A DNA stretch of 58,704 nucleotides. Source: Paulinella micropora. Lineage: Eukaryota; Cercozoa; Imbricatea; Euglyphida; Paulinellidae. The stretch's first letter is position 1. Each line of letters begins with the position of its first letter. Under the pieces are notes generated by a model, which was not told the DNA's origin, did no database searches, and worked only from the letters and a program-made list of their open reading frames with translations. Where the stretch lies: NCBI GenBank assembly GCA_019918135.1, contig WBZZ01005256.1, positions 1 through 58,704 of the forward strand. The letters are read 5' to 3'. Position numbers and translations under genes: made by a program. Shown one piece after another: positions 9,178-17,496 of this stretch.

Positions 9178-10229
9178 CTTCCAACTCGCCTCGCCGCAGA
9201 GGTAGACTCCCCCTGCCTGCCACTCATATCACCAGTGCCACCACCTTCACCTAGTGTCGTAGCTGATGTGTTTTGCATAGCCCGCCGTTGTGCCAAAGCC
9301 TCCTTCCGTTCAGCCTCAATCGAAGCCAGTTGATATACCCAGGGGAAGGCACGTAGCAGCACCCGTTCCGGTTCCGAGGTCGCGTGTCTCTTCGCATCTT
9401 GTAGACTCTCCCAGCTCGCCTCGACATATTCATTCGCTTCCTTAGGCGGCCCCATCATGAGTAGGATGTCGTTGAACCTCGGCTGGAGCGCCCTAGCGTT
9501 GCCCCCCATCTCCGGTTTGACATGACAGTACCTCAGTAGCCTCCGATACGCAACATCTCCTCTTCGCTTTGTCTCATTTAGGCTGTGAGGCCCCAGCCCC
9601 CGAGGCTCCCGACCTCCTGCCACGACCTTTGCCCAGTCTTCCTTACCTTCAGCTTGCGTCCAGTTGCAGAACTCCCTGTGGGCTGCCCAGTCCAGTCGTT
9701 GACAATCCCTGTCGCAGTACGCCACCAGCTTGCACCTTGAGCACATATTGGCCTTTCCAGGTTGAGTGACGCTACAAGCCTCACACTCGTATGGCACTGG
9801 CGTATCCTTGTCACATGGTTTAGCCCCCGCCAGCCCAACGGCCCAGTGCTCCCAATCGTCCGGGGTTATGCGCAGGTTATAATACCATTTCCACCAGTGT
9901 AGCTCTGCACGCGGTGCATTGTTGAACACAGTTAGGAAGTGAGCGATGTTCACCCTCCCGTTGCTGTGGTCCCCTTCTATCTCTGCCTCCGGTGGCCCAG
10001 CAAACAGGAACGGTGTGTCTCGCTGCGCCATGTATGCGTATCCACACGACTTCTCTCCCTTCCTAGGCACATGCCGCAGTCCCCACCCGTCCGCCATCGT
10101 CCACACTCTTCGGAACAGGATCCTCCATCGTTGGTCTTCTTTCTTGCAGGTTGAATGCCATGCATGACACGGCCGCGGAAGGAAGGCGCTTTCCGGCATT
10201 CGGCCCCTTGCTTCCACCTTTCCCGCCAT
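9144..10229 (-). CDS. Element A MYND-finger block
   Basis: This 361-residue frame lies between the gag zinc knuckle and the protease. Residues 149-188 form a full MYND finger: C149-x2-C152-x10-C163-x2-C166-x5-C172-x3-C176-x7-H184-x3-C188 (9666-9785). MYND fingers are protein-protein interaction modules that bind proline-rich peptides. Flanking blocks are conserved in element D: upstream FNNAP, WYYNLRITPDDWE; downstream RGLGPH, LRYCHVKPE. That supports selection on a module of about 250 residues. No enzymatic SET domain is visible. The first 30 or so residues overlap the gag frame and may be out of frame. Role in the element is unknown; host-factor tethering or particle assembly are possibilities. 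Confidence 0.9.
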   Translation of the reverse strand: MAGKVEARGRMPESAFLPRPCHAWHSTCKKEDQRWRILFRRVWTMADGWGLRHVPRKGEKSCGYAYMAQRDTPFLFAGPPEAEIEGDHSNGRVNIAHFLTVFNNAPRAELHWWKWYYNLRITPDDWEHWAVGLAGAKPCDKDTPVPYECEACSVTQPGKANMCSRCKLVAYCDRDCQRLDWAAHREFCNWTQAEGKEDWAKVVAGGREPRGLGPHSLNETKRRGDVAYRRLLRYCHVKPEMGGNARALQPRFNDILLMMGPPKEANEYVEASWESLQDAKRHATSEPERVLLRAFPWVYQLASIEAERKEALAQRRAMQNTSATTLGEGGGTGDMSGRQGESTSAARRVGRWEEENERSSR

Positions 10230-10560
10230 CTTCCTTGGCCATTTCCTTCTGCGGCTTGTCTCCCTTCGGAATTTTCTTGCGGTATCTGTCTTTTAGCGTA
10301 GGACAGCTCTTCCCCACATGATCGTGTCCAGGGATTCGGCATTTTTCCATACAGCGAAAGTACTTTTGTGGCTTGGCGCAGTTGTAGCATTCGAGCTTCA
10401 TCTTGCCCTTGTCGCCCCTGTCGCCCTTGCTCTCTTTCGCCTGTTGCCCTGCCCACATCGCAGTCTCTTCCCTGTTTGCAGACCGCTGCACATCATTCGC
10501 AATCACCCGTCTCTGGAAGGCATTCTCGAACGAGTCCCAGTCCCTCGACGGCTCCGCCAC
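10063..10560 (-). CDS. Element A gag, nucleocapsid part
   Basis: After a capsid-like stretch (DSFENAFQRRVIANDVQRSAN) the frame has CYNCAKPQKYFRCMEKC and RIPGHDHVGKSC, an extended cysteine-histidine knuckle. It is shared with element D (CYNCGHPHKYFTC). Such knuckles bind the genomic RNA during packaging. Lysine- and glycine-rich sequence follows. The last 50 or so residues overlap the MYND frame and are probably shadow sequence. Confidence 0.75.
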   Translation of the reverse strand: MAEPSRDWDSFENAFQRRVIANDVQRSANREETAMWAGQQAKESKGDRGDKGKMKLECYNCAKPQKYFRCMEKCRIPGHDHVGKSCPTLKDRYRKKIPKGDKPQKEMAKEDGGKGGSKGPNAGKRLPSAAVSCMAFNLQERRPTMEDPVPKSVDDGGRVGTAACA

Positions 10561-11265
10561 CTGTGCATCGAGGAATGGTTTCCACAGGTGCTTCTCTGCA
10601 TTTGCATGCTGACTCCAACCGGCTCCCCGTGGTCTTCCAGGAAGTCGCAGTGCGTAACGAAGTCGCGTAATTGAGCCATCATGTCATCTCTCACATTAAA
10701 TTGCCAATTACTCACCAGGTTGTTCCTTCTCTGCATCTGATGCACCTCGGTACCCTGGTATCTTTGCCTCAGGATGTTGATCTCCTCCGGTCGTAGAGTA
10801 GGCTCCCTGACTAGATGACGGACAATCCGCTCGGCCGGTGACCCATACTCAAGGGCCTTATACAGTCACATGAATATTTGCGCCCTTCTGGCTAGTATTT
10901 TGCGTCGTTGAACCATGGTAAGGCGAACGGCAGGTTCAGGCTCCGGTTGCCTAGCCTCCGCCCCCCCTCGCATCCGTCCCTTTCTTCCCAGACTTGGCTC
11001 GGGACTTGTTCTCCTTTTCCTCCTCCCCTTCACCACGGTCCGGTGACGCAGCGCTTGACTCCGCCTTGACCTCCGATCTCCACGCCAGAACCTCCCTCAG
11101 GGGCGCAACATACTCCAAGCATTCCACCGAGCTCAGGTCCACTCGCACTTGTGCGAACCAATCGTCCCAGCTCCGTCCCTTGACTCCATCGATGAACGCC
11201 GGCACTCTCCCTTGCAGAACAATAGTCGCCGCGTCCTTTTCTCTGGTAGTAGCAGAAGCACTCAT
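10561..11265 (-). pseudogene. Element A gag, capsid part (frameshifted)
   Basis: The ATG at 11265 lies within the primer-binding site. It opens a frame (MSASATTREK ... GRSWDDWFAQVRVDLSSVE) that is close to the gag start of element D. The frame ends at a run of seven G on the coding strand near 10960. One base fewer there would continue it as EARQPEPEPAVRLTMVQ until a TGA near 10870. Capsid sequence resumes as YKALEYGSPAERIVRHLV and QMQRRNNLVSNWQFNVRDDM. The homopolymer break could be sequence error. Confidence 0.7.
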
Positions 11266-11269
11266 AACC
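11261..11269 (-). promoter_or_regulatory. Primer-binding site of element A
   Basis: GGTTATGAG on the coding strand lies immediately inside the 5' LTR. With the preceding G it matches the complement of an initiator tRNA-Met anticodon arm (CUCAUAACCC), the half-tRNA primer type known for Drosophila copia and yeast Ty5. The ATG within it is the gag start. Confidence 0.65.
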
Positions 11270-11557
11270 CTACGTAATATTAAACTCCGGCAGACGGTCT
11301 AGTTGGCAGAGGCCGGGTTAGAGCCGGTTCACTTTGGTAGTTGATGGTTGAGCAGATTGTGAGAATTTATTTAGGCAGATTGCCGCCAATAAAAGAGCGG
11401 TAAACTCAGGCACATGGCCTGCTGATAAAAGCAATTGTCGTATTACGTCCTAACATAATTAGTCAGTGTCATCGATTGAGATCAGTCCTATCAATATATA
11501 CATGTAATTAAAGTAACTGCCGTCAGAAATTACTAACAACTATATTTTGTTGTAATG
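11270..11557 (-). repeat. 5' LTR of element A
   Basis: 288-bp copy of 5058-5345. On the coding strand it begins CATTACAAC and ends TACGTAG, right before the primer-binding site. Confidence 0.9.
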
Positions 11558-11751
11558 GGGTCTATCTCATCGACATCCATCAATCTGTCTTCTCTTCATG
11601 ATATGTCTGTGCTTGCTCCACTATCCTGTACTGTCATGTCTCTCTTTTTCATCACTCTTTTTCTCACATGTATCAAGACGTGCTCTGTCTCCCTTTCTGT
11701 CTCTGTCTCTGTTTCTGTCTCTAGTTCTCCCTCTCCTCTACCCTCACTTTC
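11558..11751 (-). pseudogene. Element B protease, active-site part
   Basis: The coding strand reads MTVQDSGASTDIS (DSG at about 11617-11625) followed by an in-frame TGA, then MDVDEIDP up to the element A insertion. Element G has MIVQDSGSS at the same place. It is the N-terminal half of an aspartic protease that continues at 5057. The bases 11558-11562 (GGGTC) are the right-hand target duplication of element A. Confidence 0.7.
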
Positions 11752-13215
11752 TCACTCTTCTGTGATTTGTGGAGGTGTAGTGATTGGACTCTGTCTGACT
11801 GCTCTATCCAAGTACACTCCTTCTATTGCTCTTACTATGTCAGTCAAAAAGTCATCTCTCTCTAGCTCGCCACTCACAACACACATCACTTCTCCATTCA
11901 TTCCCCTCACGCACTCATTCATCAACGTTTTAGCTATTTCATTTATATCTTTGAAGGTGATGACGGGAGGGTTGATGGGTTGCGCGTTTGTTGTTTGTGT
12001 TGGTGGGAGTGCTGTGATGGGTCTAGAACTAGAGATTTGGAGTTGTTGTGAGGTGAGACCTACTTGGTTACTGAACTTGTTGGCAGAAGTGGACCCAAGT
12101 CGTTGCTCTCCCTCATCCACTCCACTCTCTTCACTCCCTTCTTTGCTCTGGCCGGTCCGCTGACTAGAAAATGGATTATGTTTGCTAAAATTTTTCTCAT
12201 GTGGTGGTTGCGGAATAGTTTGCAAGACTTGTGGATTTGTGGAAATTTTGGTGTCACGTAAAGTTTCAAATTCCCCGAAAACGAGTCTTTGCGAAATTTT
12301 ATGAGACTTTTCCAATGCCGCAGCTTTAAGACCTCGCTCGTCTGGGTAATAAGGAGATTTGGGGGGACGCAACACGGGACTTACCGACAAATCCAACTCC
12401 GGGTAATCTGGGTCTTGTGTGGCGTGATATCCGCAGTACCTCGCATAAGATAATCGTTTCACGTGATTTTCGTATACTCCGTTTTCTTTTGATTTTTCAA
12501 CGGAAACATTACACGGTTTTTTGCATCTGTTTATTCCTGCACATTTTGTGTCAGGCGTGACTCCGTAAGAACTCTCAAGCCTCAAAGGAGTTTCGTTAGG
12601 GTTAGGGATGACTGGGGAACATCGTGGGGTGGCGGATACTAACCGCACTTCCTTGCCTTCTCCCCGTAGTGAGGAGGGACCTCGTAGTGTGGCCGATACT
12701 AACCGCACTTCCCGTCCTTCTCCACTCTCACTACGTCTATTCCCTACCCTAGGCGTGGTTTTTGTATCGTTCAAAAGGGCTTGGGGACTTGTAGACTCGT
12801 GGAGTGGTGAGCTTGGTTGCTCATCCTCTTTTTCTCTTTCCTCCTCATCATCATCGCTCTTATCATAAGTGTTCCCCATGTGGATTAAAGCAACGTTTGT
12901 GTCAGAGTCACTTTGTTCGTTTTCGTTTTTGTCGTTGCCTGTCGTTATCAAAGTGAGTGCTTTCTTTTTCTTATGAAAGGGTTTCTTTTTGTTCTTGTAA
13001 TTGTTCTTTTGTTCGTTATTTTCTTGTTCTGTGGTCTTGTCTTCTGTTTGATTCCGCTTCATTTTCCCTTCTTTGCGGAACCTTTCCGAAATCACCGGGC
13101 AATATCTCATGGTATGGCCTTTGGCATCACATCCGAAACACGTGACTTTGAGTGTCCAGTTTGGAGCTGTCTTTGGTCCCGGTTTATTGTCTCCCCTTTT
13201 CCCTTTGTTATCCAT
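11752..13215 (-). CDS. Element B gag zinc knuckle and C-x-G-C module
   Basis: This 487-residue frame starts after the capsid. It has a classical CCHC knuckle, CFGCDAKGHTMRYC (about 13099-13141). A long basic and acidic linker follows, with a duplicated motif EVRLVSAT. Then comes the module C-x-G-x7-C ... YCGYHATQDP (about 12408-12555), which recurs in C, F, G and H. The C-terminal part (TFKDINEIAKTL ... ELERDDFLTDIVRAIEG) resembles the region before the protease in G. The knuckle would bind RNA; the second module probably binds zinc, function unknown. Confidence 0.8.
   Translation of the reverse strand: MDNKGKRGDNKPGPKTAPNWTLKVTCFGCDAKGHTMRYCPVISERFRKEGKMKRNQTEDKTTEQENNEQKNNYKNKKKPFHKKKKALTLITTGNDKNENEQSDSDTNVALIHMGNTYDKSDDDEEEREKEDEQPSSPLHESTSPQALLNDTKTTPRVGNRRSESGEGREVRLVSATLRGPSSLRGEGKEVRLVSATPRCSPVIPNPNETPLRLESSYGVTPDTKCAGINRCKKPCNVSVEKSKENGVYENHVKRLSYARYCGYHATQDPDYPELDLSVSPVLRPPKSPYYPDERGLKAAALEKSHKISQRLVFGEFETLRDTKISTNPQVLQTIPQPPHEKNFSKHNPFSSQRTGQSKEGSEESGVDEGEQRLGSTSANKFSNQVGLTSQQLQISSSRPITALPPTQTTNAQPINPPVITFKDINEIAKTLMNECVRGMNGEVMCVVSGELERDDFLTDIVRAIEGVYLDRAVRQSPITTPPQITEE
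12608..12722. repeat. Short tandem duplication in element B
   Basis: Two imperfect copies of a unit of roughly 55 bp encode the repeated motif EVRLVSAT on the minus strand. It lies in the linker between the zinc knuckle and the YCGYH module. Confidence 0.6.
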
Positions 13216-14213
13216 TAGGAGATTTCTTGCTGCTGCTTGCCATCCCGTGACTTCCTGTTGTTATGTTTGCGTATTTGAGCATTTCTTTCACGGAATTTGT
13301 TACGTCTTTCTTTTTCTTCCCACATTTTCCATCTTTGCTTAGATGCTTCGCATAATTCCGAGAAGTTTGGTTTTAGTCTGGCCGGGAAATCATAGTGGTC
13401 CAGCTGAAATTTATCCCCGAAAGCTGGATGGTAGCGCAGTTTCTTAAAGAGCTTTCTCTTTGCTTCCTCATCGGGAAATAACGTCCCACGTAAACTTTCA
13501 AGCTGAATTTTCTTTGCGAGAAATTCATTTAGCCAGTCTACATACCTCTCACCTGCCCTTGGCCTCGTTCTCTCAAACTCTTCCTCTAACATGTACCTAC
13601 CTGCTCCCGAAATGCATCCCCACTGATCTCTTGCTGCTATTAACTCTTCAATGGGTCCTTTCGTCTTCTGTGTTCGCAGGAAGTTAGATACATTGTCTTT
13701 GGAAAAGGCCACAGACAGACATAACTGCAAAGCTTTTATCCTTTCAAAATATTTCTTCTCTTTGCGGATAGCTGTCTTTCTTCTTGTAAGTAGTCTTCTA
13801 CTTAGTCTTTTCTTCTTCCTCGCTTCTTTCTCTTTCCACTCTCTCTTTTGTTCTGCTGTCATTTTATCCCGATCTTCTGGTTGTTTGTGATCTTCTTTCT
13901 TTGTCTGGGGTCTCAGTCTTCCTCTCTGAGAGGTGTCCGACTCTTCATCTTCCTCACTATCACTTATGGGCGAGTCGGGCTCTTCTAAGTCTTCTGCCGC
14001 CTTAGCCCTTGCTTCATCGTAAGGAAAATCCTTTTTGGCTTTAGCTGGGTCAGCCAATGCCACAGATACCATCTCTGCCACGTGGACAGATACCTCCTGC
14101 ATGTGCTTCTGAAACTTGCTTGACCAAGGCCAAAAGCTTTGGTCATCGCCCTCGAATGTGGGCACTTGACTCAATGCATGCTTCGGCACGCTTGCCTCCT
14201 TGTCAAGGCTCAT
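13215..14213 (-). CDS. Element B gag, capsid part
   Basis: The ATG at 14213 is inside the primer-binding site; in-frame sequence upstream is LTR, so this start is preferred. The protein begins MSLDKEASVPKHALSQVP and has FEGDDQSFWPWSSKFQKHMQE, the small hydrophobic-residue pattern seen at the start of copia gags. A charged stretch (DSPISDSEEDEESD) and a lysine/arginine helix follow. A capsid-like C-terminal half (ISGAGRYMLEEEFERTRPR, YVDWLNEFLAKKIQLESLRG) aligns with element G (ISGAVRYLEEKKF, VDAWLTRYLLKKEWPEKLRG). It runs directly into the knuckle frame. Confidence 0.75.
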   Translation of the reverse strand: MSLDKEASVPKHALSQVPTFEGDDQSFWPWSSKFQKHMQEVSVHVAEMVSVALADPAKAKKDFPYDEARAKAAEDLEEPDSPISDSEEDEESDTSQRGRLRPQTKKEDHKQPEDRDKMTAEQKREWKEKEARKKKRLSRRLLTRRKTAIRKEKKYFERIKALQLCLSVAFSKDNVSNFLRTQKTKGPIEELIAARDQWGCISGAGRYMLEEEFERTRPRAGERYVDWLNEFLAKKIQLESLRGTLFPDEEAKRKLFKKLRYHPAFGDKFQLDHYDFPARLKPNFSELCEASKQRWKMWEEKERRNKFRERNAQIRKHNNRKSRDGKQQQEIS

Positions 14214-14217
14214 AACC
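14209..14217 (-). promoter_or_regulatory. Primer-binding site of element B
   Basis: GGTTATGAG followed by CC on the coding strand, next to the LTR. Same half-tRNA initiator-Met type as in A, D and H, with the gag ATG inside it. Confidence 0.6.
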
Positions 14218-14732
14218 AACGGAATCTATTTCTCAAACGCAGAGTTTAAGGAAGCTATCCCGCTAAGGGTAAAGAATACCGAAGAAAAGACTTTTAATCA
14301 CTTTGGGTCACACAAAATGTGTTGACCTTAACAGAATGGTAATACTCATTTGGTTCTAGGCATTCCAGACTATGATTCGCGAATATTCTAGAAAGTGTCC
14401 TTGTCAGTAATAAAGGTATTAATAACTGTCCGACCTATGAACCTGCGTATGACTAAAACTATCCAAATTACCGGTAAATTGACTAGTGGAGTAACGGTTA
14501 TTAGTAGTACATTGCAACGGCTAGTCAGTGTGAGACTAACTTAATAATCTGCCGGATACTAGCTATGGCCTACAGTAGAAATTTTGTTGAGAAAATTCGC
14601 CAAAGCCAAGGGAAGGGCGCAAATACTTACTAGGCCGGACATACTTGAAGTAATGGCTCTAACGACACGCATCCGAGTCACATATGCCGTGCCATACTGA
14701 CTAACCTAGTTAATATATTAATAGGTCTAACA
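14218..14732 (-). repeat. LTR of element B
   Basis: Bounded inside by the primer-binding site (14209-14217) and outside by a polypurine tract (GGGGGAG at 14733-14739 on the coding strand). It starts TGTTAGACC. A second copy is absent from the window, so the boundaries rest on these two signals only. Having a polypurine tract on its outer side means that the sequence to the right is the 3' end of another element copy. Confidence 0.6.
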
Positions 14733-15202
14733 CTCCCCCTGGATCCAAGTAAATTATTAAATTGACTGCAGGTCCTAATATATCTCAACTATTCCGAGTC
14801 TGTGAAACTTGTTAGAAAAACACCGTGACAAACTCAAAACATACTAACGTTACTCACCACTCTTACCCTCACTCTCTCCAAGAGATTGTGTCGATGGTGG
14901 CTACTCAGCTTGCTGGGGCAAGTATGTATCATATGGCAGTTAGATTACATACAGGGCAGCTCCCCCAAGTCAAGCCAGGCCGCCTACTAGTCGACGAGAA
15001 GGAGATTAGGACCCCTACGCACCCACTATCCTTTGTTGAGTAACTGTAACCGGAACAGCTACTCTGTGTTGGAACTATAATCTTAATTAATAGTTCAGGA
15101 CCGGCCGTATCAGAGTAACGGTGTCGTTATAGCCATTACTTACGATCCTGCCAGTCAAGTTACGCGGCGCGTCCTGTTCGCGCCTTTTCTTATAAAGCTG
15201 TA
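14733..15202 (-). mobile_element. 3' non-coding debris of a copia element
   Basis: Starts with the polypurine tract GGGGGAG (minus strand). Parts (for example TTAGATTACA, and CGACGAGAAG near 14992) resemble the 3' non-coding region of element F near 27856-27910. No coding frame is supported. It ends at the 33-bp repeat (15203-15235). Confidence 0.5.
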
Positions 15203-15235
15203 ATACTGCTTGAAGCGTAGCGTTGCTATCATAGG
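15203..15235. repeat. 33-bp direct repeat, right copy
   Basis: Exact copy of 4691-4723 in the same orientation. To its right the LTR end of element C begins. Confidence 0.85.
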
Positions 15236-15263
15236 TCATTATATTAATAATAGTGGTCTAACA

Positions 15264-15275
15264 GGTTATCGAGCC
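15264..15275 (+). promoter_or_regulatory. Primer-binding site of element C
   Basis: GGTTATCGAGCC directly follows the LTR end. It is the initiator-tRNA half-primer motif with one extra C compared with B and H. Confidence 0.5.
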
Positions 15276-15566
15276 TTGATTAGCGAACTCTGCGTTACCA
15301 GCTTAATCAGTTGCACAAAGTCTGAAAGGAGAGGCATTAGGCCTCCTTCAGATAAGTGCCAGGGTCGACGTGCAGTAGGCAGTCGACAACTGTCATTTTG
15401 CGGGCTGGCTGAAGGCACCCACCTCACGTGTCTTGTGGCTAGACGGAATAGCACAGACACACCAAACTGCTTCATCCCCTATAGTATTTTCCCCATTTCT
15501 ACTGAACCGTAGGAATTTATTGATAGTTGAGTTTAACTCCTGTCTTCCGCACTTTGGTCCAACAAC
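15276..15566 (+). other. Element C leader
   Basis: About 290 bp between primer-binding site and the first gag ATG. The top strand has no long frame and I see no recognisable signal. Packaging sequences would be expected here. Confidence 0.4.
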
Positions 15567-16860
15567 ATGGCTTACCCCATGTTCGGGACATCGTTAAGCA
15601 AAGGGTTTAAAGTGGACCCACCACCATTCAATAGCAAGGACCCGGACTGGGATACTTGGGAGTACGGGTTCCTAGCTACTATGGCGATATATGATCCACT
15701 GGGGATAGGCGAACTCCCACCCCATAAGACACACCCTTTGTATCTGCAGGCTAAAAAGACAAATATCTTCGAGTCCCTGACACCTCTTAATGAGCCCTTT
15801 CAATCACCAGGAGAAGAAGACGATGACGCACAAGAGCAGGGAAAGAAGAAAAAGTCTAGCATTGTTAAGAGAGAAAGAAGTAGCTCATCTTCCAGCATGT
15901 GAAAACAGAACAGAAAGATAGCTCTGCGTCTAGCTCTTGTTCTATCTCACCTCAACCCGTCATATCATCTGCTCCTGCACCTCGCGAACAAAAAGGACAA
16001 CCGGGAATTCCCGTTCTGACTACTGAGTCCAGACCTAATCCTATTTTCGCATCCTTGTCTCCAGAGAGGTATTACGAACAGTTAGAAGAGAGAAGAAAAT
16101 TAAAACACAACCGCTTCATTTTTGCTCTTTTAATTCAGTCCTGTAGCATGGACAAGGAAGCTATGGCAGTGATTAGAACGGCTGGTACTGGAGTTGAGTG
16201 CTTTATGGCACTCCGGAAGCGATATGGGAGACTTGATCTGGTCAAGTGGAAGGAACGTCAAGATTTCCTACCCCAAGAAGATTCAAGACGTCAGACCTTG
16301 GCTCACTGTCTTCCAATCTAATCTGACAGACCAAGAGACAGTCATGAAGGTACCCTACCCTGAACTTGTCAAAATAGAAATGGTCATGAAGAAGCTTGAA
16401 CATCTGACTGAGTTTGACAGTTATAGGAATAAGGTCACAAGCTTCCTACCGGAAGAATGACCTGGATGGGAGTCGTTTGTTAAAGTAATAAAGCAGATAG
16501 CACAGACGGAGGAATCTAAGTCTAAGATGAAAAAGCTCTATGCCTCTGGAGATGGTTTTCGTACTTCCTCGTCGAAAACTCACTCTGGGTCCGGCACTCG
16601 AAGCGACCCCATAACCGTCAATCTCATGGGGAACCAGACAGAAAAGGCACCACTGCGTGTCAGGAATGCTTTAATTGTCATGGGAACCATCAGATCAGGA
16701 TTTGCATCCTCCCTTGTAACCTCCCTGAATGCCCACGAGATGGGCATGTCCCAGTCAACTGCCCCGTTAGAAAGAAGGCAGCTAGAATAGTTAACTTAGC
16801 TAAAGGAGTAGGGGAGCTGAGTCTAACTAAAACGAATAAGACTAAGGAGAGCAGTAAAGG
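15567..16860 (+). pseudogene. Element C gag with zinc knuckle (frameshifted)
   Basis: Gag pieces run through at least three frames: 15567-15902 (MAYPMFGTSLSKGF ... DWDTWEYGFLATMA), 15899-16321 (RFIFALLIQSCSMDKEAM), and the frame of 16194 onward with one in-frame TGA near 16458. The pattern W-x2-WEYGF near the start is like other copia capsids. Around 16640-16760 a further frame gives CFNCHGNHQIRIC followed by CPRDGHVPVNC, a double cysteine-histidine knuckle. Capsid assembly and RNA binding are the expected roles. Confidence 0.65.
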
Positions 16861-16870
16861 GACGAGAAAG

Positions 16871-17359
16871 ATGAGACGACAGAAGAAGGACGGAGGGAAG
16901 AAGAAAAGGAAGCTGAAAGCGTCTGATTTCATCAAGAAAAGCACAGCCAAAACAAAGACAATGAGTCTGAATGCAGGAGGTTCCGACTCCTCTGCTTCTG
17001 ATAGTTCAGAAGAAGAAGGAGAGGAGTCCGAAGCTCATGATTCAGACGAAGAGTCTGCTACTCTTGATGAGGAAGAAGGAGAGGAGGGAGTAGGAGACTT
17101 TAAGGGAGAAATAGGGTACATCAACCATATGTTATCCATAAACATGATGGAGAAAGAGGAAACGGACGAAGAAGAACCAAAACCATCATTTGATAGTGCC
17201 CCACCCACTTCCTCTTTTGGACCACAGACATCGCCACCTCACGCATCAGAATTGAAGGACAGGAAGAGGGAGAGCAATACATGTGCATGCTCATCACTCT
17301 GTCTCTCAATCACCCTTTATTCCCCTCCTGAAAGACAATCATTTCGTTACCTCCCTTAA
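16871..17359 (+). pseudogene. Element C acidic linker
   Basis: A lysine-rich start (RRQKKDGGKKKRKLKASDF) is followed by long serine/glutamate/aspartate stretches (SSEEEGEESEAHDSDEES). This low-complexity composition also lies between knuckle and C-x-G-C module in G and F. No domain is visible; a flexible spacer is likely. Confidence 0.5.
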
Positions 17360-17496
17360 CATGGTGGGCGACCCAACACCTCTTGGGGTAATATACCCTA
17401 TGGAGGATGGGTGGGGGCTTCGCAGTGTCAAGGGGGGTTACAGAAAAGTTTTGATGAAATCCCGGGATTCTACGTATACCTTAATCCGGATTCCAC

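Larger units (their letters stand above)
5058..11557 (-). mobile_element. Copia element A with MYND domain
   Basis: About 6.5-kb minus-strand copia element with two 288-bp LTRs that differ at only a handful of positions. Coding order: gag with a modified zinc knuckle, a MYND-finger block, aspartic protease, DDE integrase, RT and RNase H. It inserted into the protease of element B. The 761-codon RT-RNase H frame is intact; gag and the inter-domain joints carry frameshifts, some in homopolymers. It is the better-preserved relative of element D. Confidence 0.92.
4724..14732 (-). mobile_element. Copia element B (interrupted by element A)
   Basis: Minus-strand Ty1/copia element with a 5' LTR (14218-14732), gag, CCHC knuckle, C-x-G-x7-C module and protease. 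Element A sits inside its protease at 5058-11557. Removing A and one target duplication restores the frame so that EIDP joins VELLTGNGE, matching the same place in element G. After the protease (near 4724) integrase, RT, RNase H and the 3' LTR are missing, so the element is 3'-truncated. Several frameshifts and one in-frame TGA make it inactive. Confidence 0.82.

Noticed and set aside
5058..11557. TG...CA placement of the element A LTRs
   Set aside because: Shifting the ends to reach TG or CA breaks the match between the two copies or moves away from the polypurine tract and primer-binding site, and loses the 4-of-5 target duplication.
15260..15360. tRNA gene after the element C LTR
   Set aside because: The GGTTATCGAGCC motif is the primer-binding site; no cloverleaf with T-loop and acceptor stem could be drawn.
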